NCBI GenBank assembly: GCA_964020085.1
Contig: OZ026597.1
Span: forward strand, 25,011,672-25,075,671
Source: Micromussa lordhowensis
Taxonomy: Eukaryota > Cnidaria > Anthozoa > Scleractinia > Lobophylliidae
Direction of reading: 5' to 3'
Length of the DNA stretch: 64,000 nt
Shown here piece after piece: positions 1 through 39,449 of the stretch. The position numbers and the translations under genes are program-made. Below the pieces are notes generated by a model. That model did no database searches. It saw only the letters and a program-made list of their open reading frames with translations, and was not told where the DNA came from. The stretch's first letter is position 1. Every line of letters begins with the position of its first letter.

Positions 1-1342
1 ACTTGTTTTTTGTCGCGTTTAAATGAATGAAATTAATTAAATTATTCAACTAATTTATTCTGTTGTTTTTTACGTAACCATGCACCAACCAATAGCGCAG
101 CTCCATCTTTCTGTATATAAACCACACACAACCCACAATTCCTCGATTTGCTCCGGCGAAGGGGGGCCAACTCACATTATCTATCAATTTCACTTATCCC
201 TTGGGGAGGCTTGGTGACGAGAGTTTGTTCTGACCAATAGGAAGTCGTAGCGGGACTTTCGACGGAAAGAAGGCACCGAGTTATAAAAATAAAAGTACGC
301 CATGTTTGATGCGATTGTTTTCATGCTCTGCAGAAGAAAATAAAGTTTTTGATTGATTATCGCCTCTTTTGTGAAGTTTCCGCCAGTTGAAGGTGAGGTT
401 TTGTATATTTGCTTTCCTAAGCTGACTAAAATTTTGGATTCGTTGTCGTGATTTTGCCCGGTTTTGAATTCCGGGATTTGAATTAGAAGATTGCAACGGT
501 TTTAAGCTTTACTAAGTTTAATTGATTTTGTACTTAAAAACAAGTTCTTAAGGAGTCTTATATGTCGATTTTCGGAAGAGAAGAGAGTTCTCATATGTCC
601 CGAGATGCCTTAGTAGACCGGGAAGTGGACCTTAGTATCATCACTTGTAAGCTAAAGGCCTTTATTATTTCTTCTCACGCTAAGCTCGATCATGTCAAGA
701 GATTTATGCTGCGTGCTGCGTGAAGCGGTCTTTCACGCAAACTAGGGCAAGGGAAGTCAATAAACAAACGCGTTGGAGGTTTGCAAATTATGATGATTCG
801 CTATGAAGGATCGGATGGGATCTATTGAGTGTTGCCTCCACTCAATTGATATTTTTTTTCTGGATTCTTCAACGTCATTGGGCCATCTTCGAAAGACATT
901 GCCATCCAATGTTCTCGATCACTTTAACGTTTTTATTGGTCTTTGTTCTTCATATGAGTTGTTGGCCAAGCCTTTTTGGTCCAGATGGCTGGTCATAGGC
1001 CAAGTTCTTTTTTTGCATTTTTTTGAACTGAGATGGAGTCAAGGTCCACAGGTCAATAAAGGATTTATCATATGGCTTTTGGGGAAAATTTTCCTGCGGG
1101 ACACAGCGGGTAGTTCTGAGTGGGCAAAATAGTGCCATCTTGCCTGCTCAGGTAGCCAATCACATTGCTGGATTCAATTTATCTCGCCTGCTCATGGAGC
1201 TAGCGATATAAATAATAATACCTGCCAAACACTATGTTGAAAATAACACAGATATTAAAATGACTAATGACAGCAGATAATAATCATATTTAGGATTGTG
1301 TCAGCTGTTAAAAACTTTCTTATTGGGCCTCAGGAACTGACC
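1..1342. other. Upstream region of the first gene, with repeat fragments and a possible TATA element
   Basis: I see no supportable coding exon here. Positions 145-235 resemble one arm of the foldback repeat at 51549-51743 (shared bases around TTTGCTCCG-CGAAGG). A CCAAT pentamer lies near 233. Positions about 1100-1200 (start AGTGGGCAAAATAGTGCC) look like a dispersed repeat. A TATA-like ATATAAATAATA near 1206 lies about 135 bases before the start codon and could be the core promoter of the downstream gene. Short open frames at 803-1138 on both strands have no recognisable motif and I treat them as chance. Confidence 0.4.
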
Positions 1343-4300
1343 ATGTCAGACTCAAAGACTGCAAAGAGACCGCCATCAAATGAGATTATAGTTCCTGGAA
1401 GGCCTTGTAAACGAAGGAAATCTTCCAACAGCCAAGAACAAATTGATGTAAGTACATGATACAAAGAATAAAGAAGACAATTTACAGCTAAGTAAAGAAA
1501 AGATGCAAGGATGGAGATTCCATTTCAAGTTAAACTCACTTCATAGTTACACATTTTCATGTACAGATTAGTTTTAGTATCAAATAAAATACTAAATAAA
1601 ACTCTTTTGACATAATGTACTAGGATCTAAATTTGGAGGATCAGGATCAATCATTTTATTCATAAGTTAAGGTGTAGAAATGCTTGTTAATATTCAATCT
1701 TTGTTCACTGTCTAAAATCCGCATGCGTCATTGGTTAAAATTGAGCATGTGAGTTCTCGTTACCTGGCGACATCAAAGTGACAGAGTGCGTTATTACAAT
1801 AACACATAAAAACTGTGCAGTGTTCAGGCGGGAAGCCATTGTAAGTCTATCGCCAGTAGTGAATTCAAATTGAATATTAAAAGGGTTAGAGACTGTTAGT
1901 TTGTGTTTTGTTTTCAAATACATGCACTTGCTTACTGTACATGCCCAATGAACTCAAAATTTTCAATACTGCACTCAGCTTCGCTTCATGCAGTATTGAA
2001 AATTTCTTGTTCATTGTACAGTAAGCTTGTGCATGTATTTGAAAACAAAACACTCACAACAGTCTCCAACCGGTAATTAATACTCAGTTAACTGTGTATT
2101 TAAAGCACCTTACAACTACATCCACGGTGACAGACATGATAGGAGTGTCAATCAGTTTTAAGTCACCTGTTTCCTTGATCTTCGCACGGGCAACAAACTT
2201 GTTATTTTGTGTATGAATGATATCCACAACAGGCAAATTAACCTGTAGCATCAAAGCATACTCAGCAGTAACAGGTCTACTGGTTACAGTGCATAATGAC
2301 AGCCCTGTGTGATCATGCGTCTTTTCTTTGCCCTAACTGGCAGATTCAAAAATCGTCTTGGTCTGAGGGGAGATCTAACATCTGGTGAAGTCTGATTTGA
2401 CACATTTAAACAAACTGCACATGATCTGCAATTTAGACAGATTTTAAAGCTCACCTGGCTGCTATAAATAGGGAACTTTAACAAACCACGATGGTGATGC
2501 CAACAAGAATGTCACCAAACAAAAGGTTTAATGAGCAGAACAATGGTTCTGCATGTGGGTTCTCAATATTAATTTTCTTACCCGTCGCATGCAAAACAAC
2601 AACATGAAATGACCAAGTTCTATGTATTTGGAGAACGTGAACTGTAATGGCTAATGTTCCGTTTTTCCTTTGGAATTGAACGTTGTCATTACATATTTAG
2701 CCTGAGCAAGTTTTTAGACCGATCGCCGTTCCAAACACTGAATTACACAGTTGCGATATTCAAAGGTAGAATATAAATGCACTTTGTATAAGGCATCATC
2801 TATTGCGTTGCTGTTGTCATCGCTAAAGCTCCCTAATAAGTCACAAACGCCTTTCCTATACACTGTGCAAGGAAGATAGAGGGGGAGTAGGGGAAAAAAC
2901 TACCATCACTGAACTTTTGATAACAATCTCAAATTCTCAATTCCAGTCGTCAGTGATGGTGAAAAAGGACATGTTCTGTGTTTAATGCATTCATGTTTGT
3001 TGTATGCGTCAGACTTGCACAGCTTACTCTTCTTGTATCTTCTTACTCATATATAAACACTAGCCTTTGAATGAAAAACTAGCAGAAAATGTGGTCAAAT
3101 ATTTGTCCATAGACAATATCTGTTCCAAGAAACAAAACTGTGCTCTTTGAGAAACAGATAATGTCCAAGGACAAATATCTGAGCATATTTTTGTGCCAAA
3201 TAGAGGATATTGTGCTTAATATCCTTCAAATATGTTTTGTAACATGCACATTTTTGAAAAGTGGGGAATATCACTTGGGGAATATTCAATCATGTTGCGT
3301 GTTTAGACAAATTGCACGTAAGAGAAAATATTTGAACTGGATTATAAATTATGTACTAACCAGCTTGAAGTACTAACTGTGTGTAGCTAATAAATGTAGT
3401 AGTAATCTTCAGAAGAAGATAGCCTTTTCATGAAGGCTTTAATGCTTATATTTCTTACTAGCTTACTCAGACATGTGCACATGCACAAAACGAAGTTAAC
3501 ATCATTCATGTGCAAATGCTGTATATTTTCCAATTAAATTGAAGAACATTACCCCTGGTGTAGGTTTTTGGTTCCAGAGGGAAATTAACTGGTTATGAGA
3601 TTTACTTAGACATATTTTCATCATTTTTCTTGTCTAGAGCCATCTTGATAGTCAAGCTTGGTTTTCTGACAGGTTTGTATAATTTATGTCTTTTAACTTT
3701 AGCTTGAATTTGACTATTACATATCAGAAAATCAAACTTAAACAGTGCCCATTTTTTATCGTACTCAATTTATTACCGGTACTTATAACCAACCATATAT
3801 ACCAATTAATGATTAATAAATTTAAAAGTTGTCAGATCTGTTGCTACACAAACAGGCAATGGTATGCCTGTGGTAATGATTATTATTGTTTTTAGTTCAG
3901 GCTTACAAGTTGATCTTCGTTGTTTCTTCACTGTGTTTGAGTTTACATCTTACTCTTTGCTGTTATTTCGTGTTATTTCCATCTTGTTGCAGTGATTACT
4001 CTAAGTCTCCAGAAAATGATGCTGAATTTATGGAACTGGATGAAAATAGTTCACCTCCACTGACAGACAGTGAGGAGAGCTGCAGGTAAATAGTATTGTA
4101 TTATTCACATAATATTATTTTAAGCTTCATATCTTTTCTTGCCATATGTCTATAAGAATTTTGCTTCCTTAATGTACTGCACATACCTTCCAATTCTTCA
4201 ATAATCAAAGAATACCTGACTTGATGGAATGCGAATTCATGTTACTCGTTACGAACCATATACCTTACCTTAGAGGCCTTTCAATTCTTTTTGCAACATG

Positions 4301-6776
4301 TCCATTGATTTTTACACCTGCAAAGTTGTTTCATCAAGTGTTATGAGAAAGAACAAAGCATAAAGCTTTGACCACTTCGCATCCATAATGGCGGTTGTTT
4401 TGAAACTTTGAATTTACTTCATAGTTGCAAAATCTGATGTCTGTCATGAAACAAAACAAAAAAATTAAACAAACTCTCAAGAGTGTGCTGTACGGACTGG
4501 AAATCATCTTTAACTTTAACCCACATGTTAAGAAAATCTTTAATTGGGATAATGCGATAGTACATTTCTATACATTCCCAGCAGTTATCTTAACACTTAA
4601 ATGATTTGCAATGTTCTTGTGTCAATGAATTTAAGCTAAAAAAGTGCATGTAAGTTGATTTTGAAAAACAGAAACAACTGAGATTACATTGTACTTTGTC
4701 ATGCTTTTTTAGCTTAAGTTCATTTAACTAAGAAAAGCAGGCAACAAGTAGATTATTTATATTGAAGGTAATAATCAAGGTAACAAGCTGTCAGCGAGCT
4801 TCCAGTTGAAAATAGAGTGAAAACTATAGGTTACAATATGTCTGTCATTGGTGAAAAAGTTCATATATGAGTCTTCTGCATGGTCCTTTCAGAAGGTTAA
4901 TAACAAACATCTTTGATTGTGAGGATGAAGTTAAGTTATCATTTTGTTGATGTGGGAGGTAATTTATATTTCAAAAAGCTTACCAGTTACAGTATTAAAG
5001 CTCACAGTCACCCTTTTTCACAAATGTCTTACTGATTCTTGTTAGTCATGATAGCCAAAACAGCACTAAGCAACACCTCAAGCTATACTTAAAATGACTC
5101 AAACCACCCAAAACTGATTTTACATTGATTTCATTTTCAGTGGAGACTCTGGGTTTCAATGCAATGGTATCCATCCTGTGGACATATTAGATGAAGATGC
5201 CACACCAATCGAAGGACCACTATCACCTGAAGAAAATGATAAAACTAGGTACAAAATTTTACACAAAATTATGCACGAAAATTCTCGTCCCCAGAGCTGC
5301 CTGGCCCTTTTAGACAATGCGGCCTTGTTATTAAAAAGCTGGCTCTGGAGAAACATGATTTGATTGGGTAGATTCATGGAATAACATTTTCACTTATTCA
5401 ATGGTGGTTTTGTTCCTCAAAATGTTCTCTGGTAATGGGGTTCATTGGGCAAGCACAGTGGCCTCATGGTTAGTATGCTTGTTTCTGGAATGAGCTGTCT
5501 GGGTTCATGCCCTGGCTGGGGACATTGTGTCGTGTCCTTGCGCAAGACATTTGACTCTCACAGGGCCTCTCCCCACCCAGGTGTACAAATTAGTACCAGT
5601 GAACTTAATGCTGGGGGTAACCCTGTGGTGGACTGGCATCCCATCCAGGGGGGAGTAGAAATACTCCTAGTCACTTCATACTACAGAGACTGGGATAAGC
5701 TCTGGCCTGATAGGCCACTTGGCTCGTATAGTCAACTTTACCTTGTGTGGCTTCATGATCTCTAACAAACCATTTGATTAAGGACGGTGCCTACTAAATA
5801 CAAATTTTAAGACCATTCAGAAAAAGTAGATCTTTGTATGGGCATTTGAAATCCACAAAGAAAAATAAAGTAAAAAGTAAAGTAAAACTGTATTTACACA
5901 GGGTAGCCCAATCAGTTATAAGGCTGGTCTCCATAGGGGCCCTGTATCTTAAAAGATAATTTACATTAAGAATTTTCATGAACTACTACATTTAAAATGC
6001 CCAATAAAAGTATATGACCAGGATTTTAAAACTACATTACAAAGCCTAAAACTACAATGCAAAATCACATTTAAAGCCAAAAATAGTAATAAAATATCAA
6101 AGTTAAGATAAAAAGAAATGTCTTGCTTGGCGGCAGAACGTTTGAATGTTTTTACTCTTTTCAAAAATGGGGGTAGCCACGCATTTTTTCGAGATAATTA
6201 GCCTTGCATCTCAACAAAAATGATGACATCAGCATTTTTCTGAAAAGAGAAGGAAAGGATATTTCTTCACAGATTTCCTTAGAATTTGCCTTTAAATACA
6301 GAAAAGCAAACATATTTATTATCAATATCTTTAAAACTACGTGGTAAAATATAACATAAAAACAGTTCTTGGTATGTTTTTAATAACAAAATCGTTTCAA
6401 GAGCACTTTTAGTATCTCTGACAGCCTTCCTCTGGTTCAGCTAAAATATTTAAATAATTAATATGAAATATTTAGCTAATTAAATATCTGGTATATTTCC
6501 TTGTTGCTGCTGTTGAAGCAGCAGCCTCCACATTGTACGAGATGTTTTCAGGTATTGACAAAAAAAAAACTTAAATCCTTAATAAAATACACACCGTGGG
6601 CAATAGAAATGTTATCCATATTTGATCTGATCAATTGTTAATTGAGAGTTATTTTCATTTCTGTTTTCCTCAGCTCAGCTCAACCTGAAGAAACTCTGGA
6701 TAATGATATTCCAACGAATGTACTTGTTGGGGATAATTATGTTCGACTGCCTCGGCCGATTCTCTGGTCTTGGTAA
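1343..6776 (+). CDS. Unrecognised five-exon gene, acidic 147-residue protein with a 35-nt microexon
   Basis: Exons are 1343-1447, 3638-3672, 3993-4085, 5141-5248 and 6674-6776. Phases close only if the 35-nt microexon is included: exon 1 ends in phase 0, while exon 3 read in phase 0 would begin with TGA. The start has A at -3. The protein begins MSDSKTAKRPPSNE, has a basic GRPCKRRK patch at about residues 19-26 that could be a nuclear localisation signal, then a long Ser/Asp/Glu/Pro-rich stretch with TDSEES and GDSGF, and ends VRLPRPILWSW. The DSG motif and several SP/TP sites suggest phosphorylation and perhaps phosphodegron control; this is inference. No folded domain, signal peptide or membrane segment is visible. 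I cannot assign a family; a CDK-inhibitor-type regulator was considered but the diagnostic motifs are absent. The gene model is firm because of phase agreement and good splice sites; the function is unknown. A possible poly(A) signal AATAAA is at 7076-7081. Confidence 0.78.
1885..2070. repeat. Foldback element in intron 1 of the first gene
   Basis: The arms 1885-1970 and about 1985-2070 are imperfect inverted copies (for example CAAATACATGCAC against GTGCATGTATTTG). The loop is AGCTTCGCTTCATG, in the CG-containing style shared by the other foldbacks in this window. No coding capacity. Probably a MITE. Confidence 0.75.
5448..5754 (+). mobile_element. tRNA-derived SINE, sense orientation
   Basis: The head carries an A-box-like TGGCCTCATGGTTAGTA at about 5459-5475 and a B-box-like GGGTTCATGCCC near 5501-5512, the two internal RNA polymerase III promoter blocks of tRNA genes. 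The body has the ACTGGCATCCCATCC stretch seen in related copies, and the tail holds CTCTGGCCTGATAGGCCACTTGG. The same family lies in the opposite orientation at 12429-12709, and more diverged at 45105-45330 and 62383-62752. It sits in intron 4 of the first gene. A 106-codon open frame across it is incidental. Confidence 0.75.
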
Positions 6777-7921
6777 CGACAAGTCTGCGATTAGTCAAGT
6801 TTTAAAATATTTTATAAGCTGTTCACTTCCATGGGCTGGATACCCCAAACAACAAGGCAAACCAACACGCACTTAAGCAGCCTTTGCTGTCATCATAGTG
6901 TCATCATGGACTCAGTCAACAGTGTGTTCACAAAAGTAAAGTAGTTACATTGTTCTGACATCCAGGTAGCAGAAGCGGATGTAAATGATGTCTGGTTTGT
7001 TTTTCCTGCGTCATACCCTCTCTAGTACTCAACAACAACAACAACTTTATTTGTACCCCAACATAATACAATAGTAATAAACAATATAAGTTAAAGCTGC
7101 CCCAAATAACCATAGGGGTTAGAAATTAGTTACTCGTCAGTTGGAGCGACAAAAGCAAATATAGCTAAAGAATCGATCGCGAAAATCCCAGAAGACTATA
7201 AGCTGTCTTTTTGCGTAAGTTTGACACTTTCTTCTATTACTTGGTTCCATTATCAAAAAGAAAAGCCTAAGATCGATTGGACGGAGTTTATGTTGATCGG
7301 ATCTCGGCAAAAACAAGATACTTTTGATAGTCCCCCTACTCCTATTGTTTTTTTTTCCGTATAACTCGTAGTGTCCAAATCTTTTAGGGTTTAAATAGAA
7401 ATTCATTTTGGTGCATATATGTTGACAAAATGTCTAAAAATATTGCCCCTGTCAAGCATCTTGAAGAAGAGTAAACACAGCTCGTTAATTGCCAACGAGT
7501 CAAGCCTTCTGGAAGACCAGAAGGCCTGACGAGGCGGCAGATTATAGAGCCGCGAGAAGATATGAATGTGCGAAAAAAATCTCAGAGACGCCCTAAAGTG
7601 TAGAGTAATGTAATGTAATGTAGATCGTGACCACACAATTTGTGATGTTTTAGCCAATCTGTTCAGCAGAATCCGTTGAGCACGTGCACAGTTAGTGATA
7701 GTTTTAGCCAATCAGCGCGCTTCTTATTTGTTCAGCACGTGCACGATTCATGGTGTACTATTACTAGTTTTGTAACTCTTCTAAGTATCTATTAAAAAAC
7801 GCACTACCCCATTTCCATTATTTTTGTTTATTGCAACAAAACTCTTGCTACAAGACAGCAAAAAAGTACAAATTTGACTGCGCGCATTTAGACCGTTTCT
7901 TCCCTTTTTAGGCGCGTCTCA
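6777..7921. other. 3' flank and spacer, repeats only
   Basis: Probably the 3' UTR of the first gene to about 7100, where AATAAA occurs, followed by noncoding sequence. A CAACAACAACAACTTTATTTG stretch near 7029 and two related segments containing AGCCAATC and TTCAGCACGTGCAC (about 7651-7690 and 7707-7745) look like dispersed repeat debris. No supportable gene. Confidence 0.4.
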
Positions 7922-8246
7922 TCATAACTGTCTGGCGTTGTTAGTACCCCTGCATGGTTTTACGCAGCGAGCCTCCATGTCGTCTAGTCCGTATCCAGGC
8001 CTGTTGAAATGGTCCGCAAGGGAAACCGGGCGAGTTTCTCGTAATGGTTCGAAGGTGTTCACATGTGCGTTCCCTGAGCATGAGCCCGGTTTCCCCGATG
8101 TAGAGGGACGGGCAGCGACAACATGAAATGCAGTACACCGCATTGTTGGATTTACAAGTGAAATGCTCGCTTATGGTGATGTTGTGTCGTGGTCCTTCGA
8201 TGATGTTGGTGACTGATACACGAGAGCACGTACGACATCTGGGGCA
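7922..8246 (-). pseudogene. Penelope-like retroelement C-terminal fragment (GIY-YIG endonuclease), frameshifted
   Basis: Read on the minus strand from 8246, the frame shows a Cys-rich CPRCRTCS motif, then a block ending in FTCKSNNAVYCISCCRC, and then PSLYIGETGLMLRERTCEHLR. This is the CxC-linker plus GIY-YIG arrangement at the C terminus of Penelope-like element polyproteins, with YIGETG and the downstream Arg and His visible. Near 8050 the similarity moves into a second frame, which continues PVSLADHFNRPGYGLDDME, the usual tail of these proteins. The copy is therefore frameshifted and inactive. The reverse transcriptase part is absent, and a TAG stop lies just upstream of the Cys motif. Known for the family: target-site nicking during retrotransposition. 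Family call is confident; element boundaries are not. Confidence 0.85.
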
Positions 8247-8267
8247 CTACAAGGGCAGGCAACGTTG

Positions 8268-8318
8268 GGTACCCGAGACCAGATAAATTGGCCCTATTTT
8301 TGTGGTCTCGGGTACCCG
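8268..8318. repeat. Short perfect hairpin GGGTACCCGAGACCA
   Basis: GGGTACCCGAGACCA near 8270 is mirrored by TGGTCTCGGGTACCC near 8314 around a loop of roughly 20 bases. Probably part of a dispersed repeat; no terminator role is implied. Confidence 0.6.
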
Positions 8319-8439
8319 ACACAACTCTCCACTCGAGACGACTTCATCAATACTTTTTAAAAGAAACCGTTGTCCCTGTTAGCTGAGTCAAAGTTCACCC
8401 AGTATGATTATTTATAGCCCTTAGTAGATATTCAAAGGG

Positions 8440-9130
8440 GGGGGGGGGGGGGGTGAGAGCTCAATGAAGCTTTGTAGAATGATGTTAACTTTAACATCAC
8501 CAAGACTGGTGTAGTACGCGGTACCCCCTGGTAAACTGGCCACCCTGTGGTGCCAGGCTAAATTACACTGGATCTCGGAGTAGCCAGGGCCCCAGAGCTG
8601 TGGAGTGAACCCTGACACAAATCCCCCTCCATGGGTCGACTTGTATGGAGCTACAACGGCCAGACAGAAACAGAAACAACATTCCATCATGTCAAACCGC
8701 AAAACCTGGTGAAGCCATCGACCACCCGGTACCCAAGTAGGGCGGTGGTTGTGCGATGGGTTAGCAGCCCGACCGCAAAATACCACACCGCAAAATACCA
8801 CCTGTGCAGGATAACTGTGACAGCATACCTCAAATAGCTTGCCTTGATCTGGACGGAGCTCGAGGCTGAAAAGATCACCGGGAACTAATGTTGCGATGGC
8901 CTTATGTCCCAGCCGGGACGATGAGGATGAGTGTGAATGAATGAATGAATGAATGAATGAATGAATGAATGAATGAATGAATGAATGAATGAATGAATGA
9001 ATGAATGAATGAATGAATGAATGAATGAATGAATGAATGAATGAATGAATGAATGAATGAATGAATGAATGAATGAATGAATGAATGAATGAATGAGCGA
9101 GTGATTGATTGATTGATTGAAGGATAAAGG
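8440..9130 (+). mobile_element. Probable LINE 3' end followed by a tetranucleotide tail
   Basis: Following a poly-G run at 8438-8452 is about 480 bases of GC-richer sequence, different in composition from its surroundings. It ends GTCCCAGCCGGGACGATGAGG and runs directly into a long (GAAT)n tract. Many non-LTR retrotransposons end in such a simple repeat tail. No reverse transcriptase or endonuclease domain is visible, so this would be a 5'-truncated copy. It could also be another GC-rich repeat that merely abuts a microsatellite. Confidence 0.4.
8934..9096. repeat. (GAAT)n microsatellite, about 40 units
   Basis: An almost uninterrupted GAAT tetranucleotide run of roughly 160 bases that decays into GAGC and then GATT units. 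Likely polymorphic in length and prone to assembly collapse. Confidence 0.97.
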
Positions 9131-9150
9131 AGTGAATGAACCTTTATTTA

Positions 9151-9645
9151 TAGCCCCGGGGGTACTCCCGGTTTATATGGGCTATATAGGTATGCGCGGC
9201 TCCAAAGGGTATGGGTTTTCAGCAGGGGTTTCAATAACATTAGTTAAAAGCGGCCACTGAAGGTGTAATAGGCTGCTGTGACCACTAAAAAGGCATGTCC
9301 CTCCCAGAAAAATTTGAAATCTAGAAGCTCGGAAATGCGATTTCCAGCGTTCTGGGCATCAAAAAGCGCACTGTTGATGAGTATTTTTATTGACCACAAA
9401 AAGGGTATTTTTTGCAGCATTTAAAAATGTCAGTGGTCGTCGTTGTTGTCGTGTTTGCTTTTTTTTTTTATTAATATCATTTTTATTTTCATTACACACG
9501 GCGGTAAGACGTCCTACAGGCGGCGGTAGACCGCCGGTAACCGGCTTTTATTGAAACCCCTGTTTTTCAACCGTTTTGGAAATAGGGTGTCGATTTTGGC
9601 CATTTTGGTAATAAATAGGGTATGGTTTTTACACTCTTGTCTTGA
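9151..9645. repeat. GC-rich dispersed element beginning CCCCGGGGGTACTCCC
   Basis: The left end CCCCGGGGGTACTCCC and the GGGTATGGTTTT block close to the right end are a repeat type I associate with coral genomes (recollection, not searched). No open frame of interest. It lies directly against the microsatellite tail. Confidence 0.5.
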
Positions 9646-10045
9646 ACAACCCTTTCCATCTTCGGAACAGACATGGTTCCCATATTGTCTTAACTCTCAT
9701 AATTAGATTGGCTGGAGTAGATGATCATTGGTTAAAATTGAGACAGGACCAGCGGCAAAACTGTTGCCATGGCAACAGCACAATGATTGTTTCTTTTGTG
9801 ATGCACATTTCTGGCGCCAAGTTTGAAGAACACCGCTCCAATATTTCCAGAGATAGTCTTTATTCAATATTTGCGCAACTTATGACGTCGTCACTACCAA
9901 TTTTGCATGATACAAAAACGTCAATATCTCTAAAACGAAAAAAGATACGCGAAAAAGGAAAACGCCATTCTTCTGTATTTTGAAAATAAGCAGGAATTAT
10001 TTTTCATCTCATAGGTACCTTAACAAGTTGACACCAGGTTTTCAT

Positions 10046-10186
10046 GCGTCTGTTCTGTTATTGATCATGAATTTTGTCATAGCATTGTCAAAGTAGTCTG
10101 CAGATCCACACGGCTATCACCTCGTGGATCCAAAGCTACTTTGACAATGTTATGACGAAATTCATTGTCCATAACAAGACAGACGC
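10046..10186. repeat. Foldback element upstream of CSK
   Basis: Arms start GCGTCTGTTCTGTTATTG and end CATAACAAGACAGACGC, with inner arms ATTGTCAAAGTAG and CTACTTTGACAAT. The loop includes GATCCACACGGCTATCACC and its partial complement GTGGATCC. It is about 300 bases upstream of the likely CSK promoter. Confidence 0.75.
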
Positions 10187-10479
10187 TTAAAAAACTGAGG
10201 TCAGTTTGTTTTTTACAATAACAAATTGTTTGTCAAATTGTCCTCTCTCGCTCTTTGACGCATCGCATAAATTATAAATTCATGTCAATGAATGAAAATT
10301 AGCTAATGAGCGTGCGAGAATTTCTGTAGTTATCGTAAAATAGCTTCTACATCCATGCTAACCGATGTGTGCTCCGGTACAATTTGTGGTTCCATACATG
10401 ACGGAAATACCATTCTCGAATCTCCATGATCGTAATTTATTGACTCCCCTCTAAGACTCTCCCCATTTCCTGTAAAAGT

Positions 10480-11303
10480 TCTTCACTGAGGCAATCGGTT
10501 AGACACTACCACGGAAGTCGTAGTCTTGAGGTTTGTTGGACCGAATTAAAAGCTTGCTTATTTTAAATAGGTCATCTGAGGATTCAAGCAGTTGAGGACT
10601 GTTGTTCCTGGCAGCAGTTAGGCCGCTAGGGTAAGTATTGTTGCGAGAAAACCGTGACCGAGAGTACTGACTCTCGTGATACGCTTAACTCGGCTGTTTT
10701 AGAGCGAGGTCATGCTCATTTGAAGTTTCTCTCCTAAGTAACTGGGGTTTTCGTGATTGCTACGGCAATTTCTTCTCGTGGATTAGAAAGAGGCTAGATA
10801 GATTGCTGAAACTGTTGAGGTTTTAGTGTTGGGTAGTAAATTGGCCATCGGTACTTCCGCGTCTGTCTGTGTACACAAATTGCTTGAAGTTGATCGATAA
10901 GCTTACTTGAAGTCAGCTTAATGATAAGGCATTTAGAGATTGTAATATCTAAAAAAGGAATGTGCTCGAATCATGAATATTGATTTTACGAGTGTTAGTC
11001 AGCTTGGTTCCTTTTTCAGCGATTTATGACCGTAATATTCTAATGGTTTCAAAATAAGATCATTATAAGCTTGTGATTCTGTGTTCTATTTCGTACAGTA
11101 ATTTTGTACCATTGCTTTCGAACCGAAGGTTATCGTTTGTGTTTGATTCCCTCCTTAAGGTCGTTACTGTAAATTCACTTATATCGAGCCAACATTTTTA
11201 GTCAAGTCAATTTAGTTGTAGGTGATAGCATTTGTGGCCGAACTTGACGATATTTTGGTTGTCTTTCATCAGGTTCGGACCGAAGAGGTCCCAATGACTC
11301 ACT
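10480..11303 (+). other. CSK 5' leader region with a probable untranslated first exon
   Basis: A strong donor (AGG/GTAAGTATT) at 10631 and a good pyrimidine-rich acceptor (TTGTCTTTCATCAG) ending at 11272 suggest an untranslated exon ending at 10630, joined to a second exon beginning at 11273 that carries the CSK start. The transcription start is not resolved. No coding frame is visible in the stretch. Confidence 0.5.
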
Positions 11304-38657
<27,354 letters not shown>

Positions 38658-39422
38658 GTCTTAAAAACAGTTATTTACCTTTGTACTTATTTAGCCATAC
38701 CTCTATGGAATATTGTGATATGCTGATAAAAATATCCTAGTACCAAATTTTCCTTTCTGGGCTAGCAGTGCTGTTTTTCAGTTTACTAGCTGGTAGACAG
38801 TATATCACAATGATCAAAATTCCATAAACTTTCTTTATGTTTTATTTTCAAAGTAATGTAGAAGGATTGTGTTTTGCCACTCAGTTTTGGGTTTATGAAT
38901 GTTCTACAAGATATTGAGTTTTCAAGAATAACAATAACCTGTTCATAAGAGAAATACATTTGTTAATCTACCATTATGTTTCTACAGTATTTATCTGTTA
39001 AATGTGTTTTAGATAACTGACATCATTAAAGTGGATATTGTGTAGTTAGGTGAATGTTGCAGTATTGATGGTAAAAATTGTACATTGCTAAAAATATGGA
39101 AACTCTTTTTTTGCAAGTTCCTTATATTTTTATACCATTTGAAATATTAGCTTTAAGAGACCCTCTGCATAATTACGAAGCATTTTCTTTTGATATTATT
39201 TTCCTTGCATATTTGAGTAGAATATATATAAGAAAATATGGAATTGAAACTTCATAGGAATAAAATAATTATTTGTATTTTCTTATTATGATACCCAGAA
39301 TTATTATTTCTTCCAATTGTCTCTTAAGAAATTGTTAAATTTGTTAAAATAGTAAGAATCATGTAAATTATGCATGGGGTCTGTAACATCTTAGTTTTTG
39401 TAAAGCATGTAAAAAATGTTCC

Positions 39423-39428
39423 AATAAA
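39423..39428 (+). terminator. Likely CSK poly(A) signal AATAAA
   Basis: A canonical hexamer 766 bases after the CSK stop, at the end of an AT-rich 3' UTR-like stretch. A second AATAAA at about 40018 is an alternative. Confidence 0.55.
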
Positions 39429-39449
39429 ATTTAGATGGAATTCTTTAAA

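Noticed and set aside
5445..5765. 106-codon open frame as a gene
   Set aside because: It is a SINE with A- and B-box motifs, present in several other copies.
1343..6776. Assignment of the first gene to the p21/p27 CDK-inhibitor family
   Set aside because: The cyclin-binding RxLF and CDK-binding segments are absent; the basic patch and acidic composition alone are not diagnostic.
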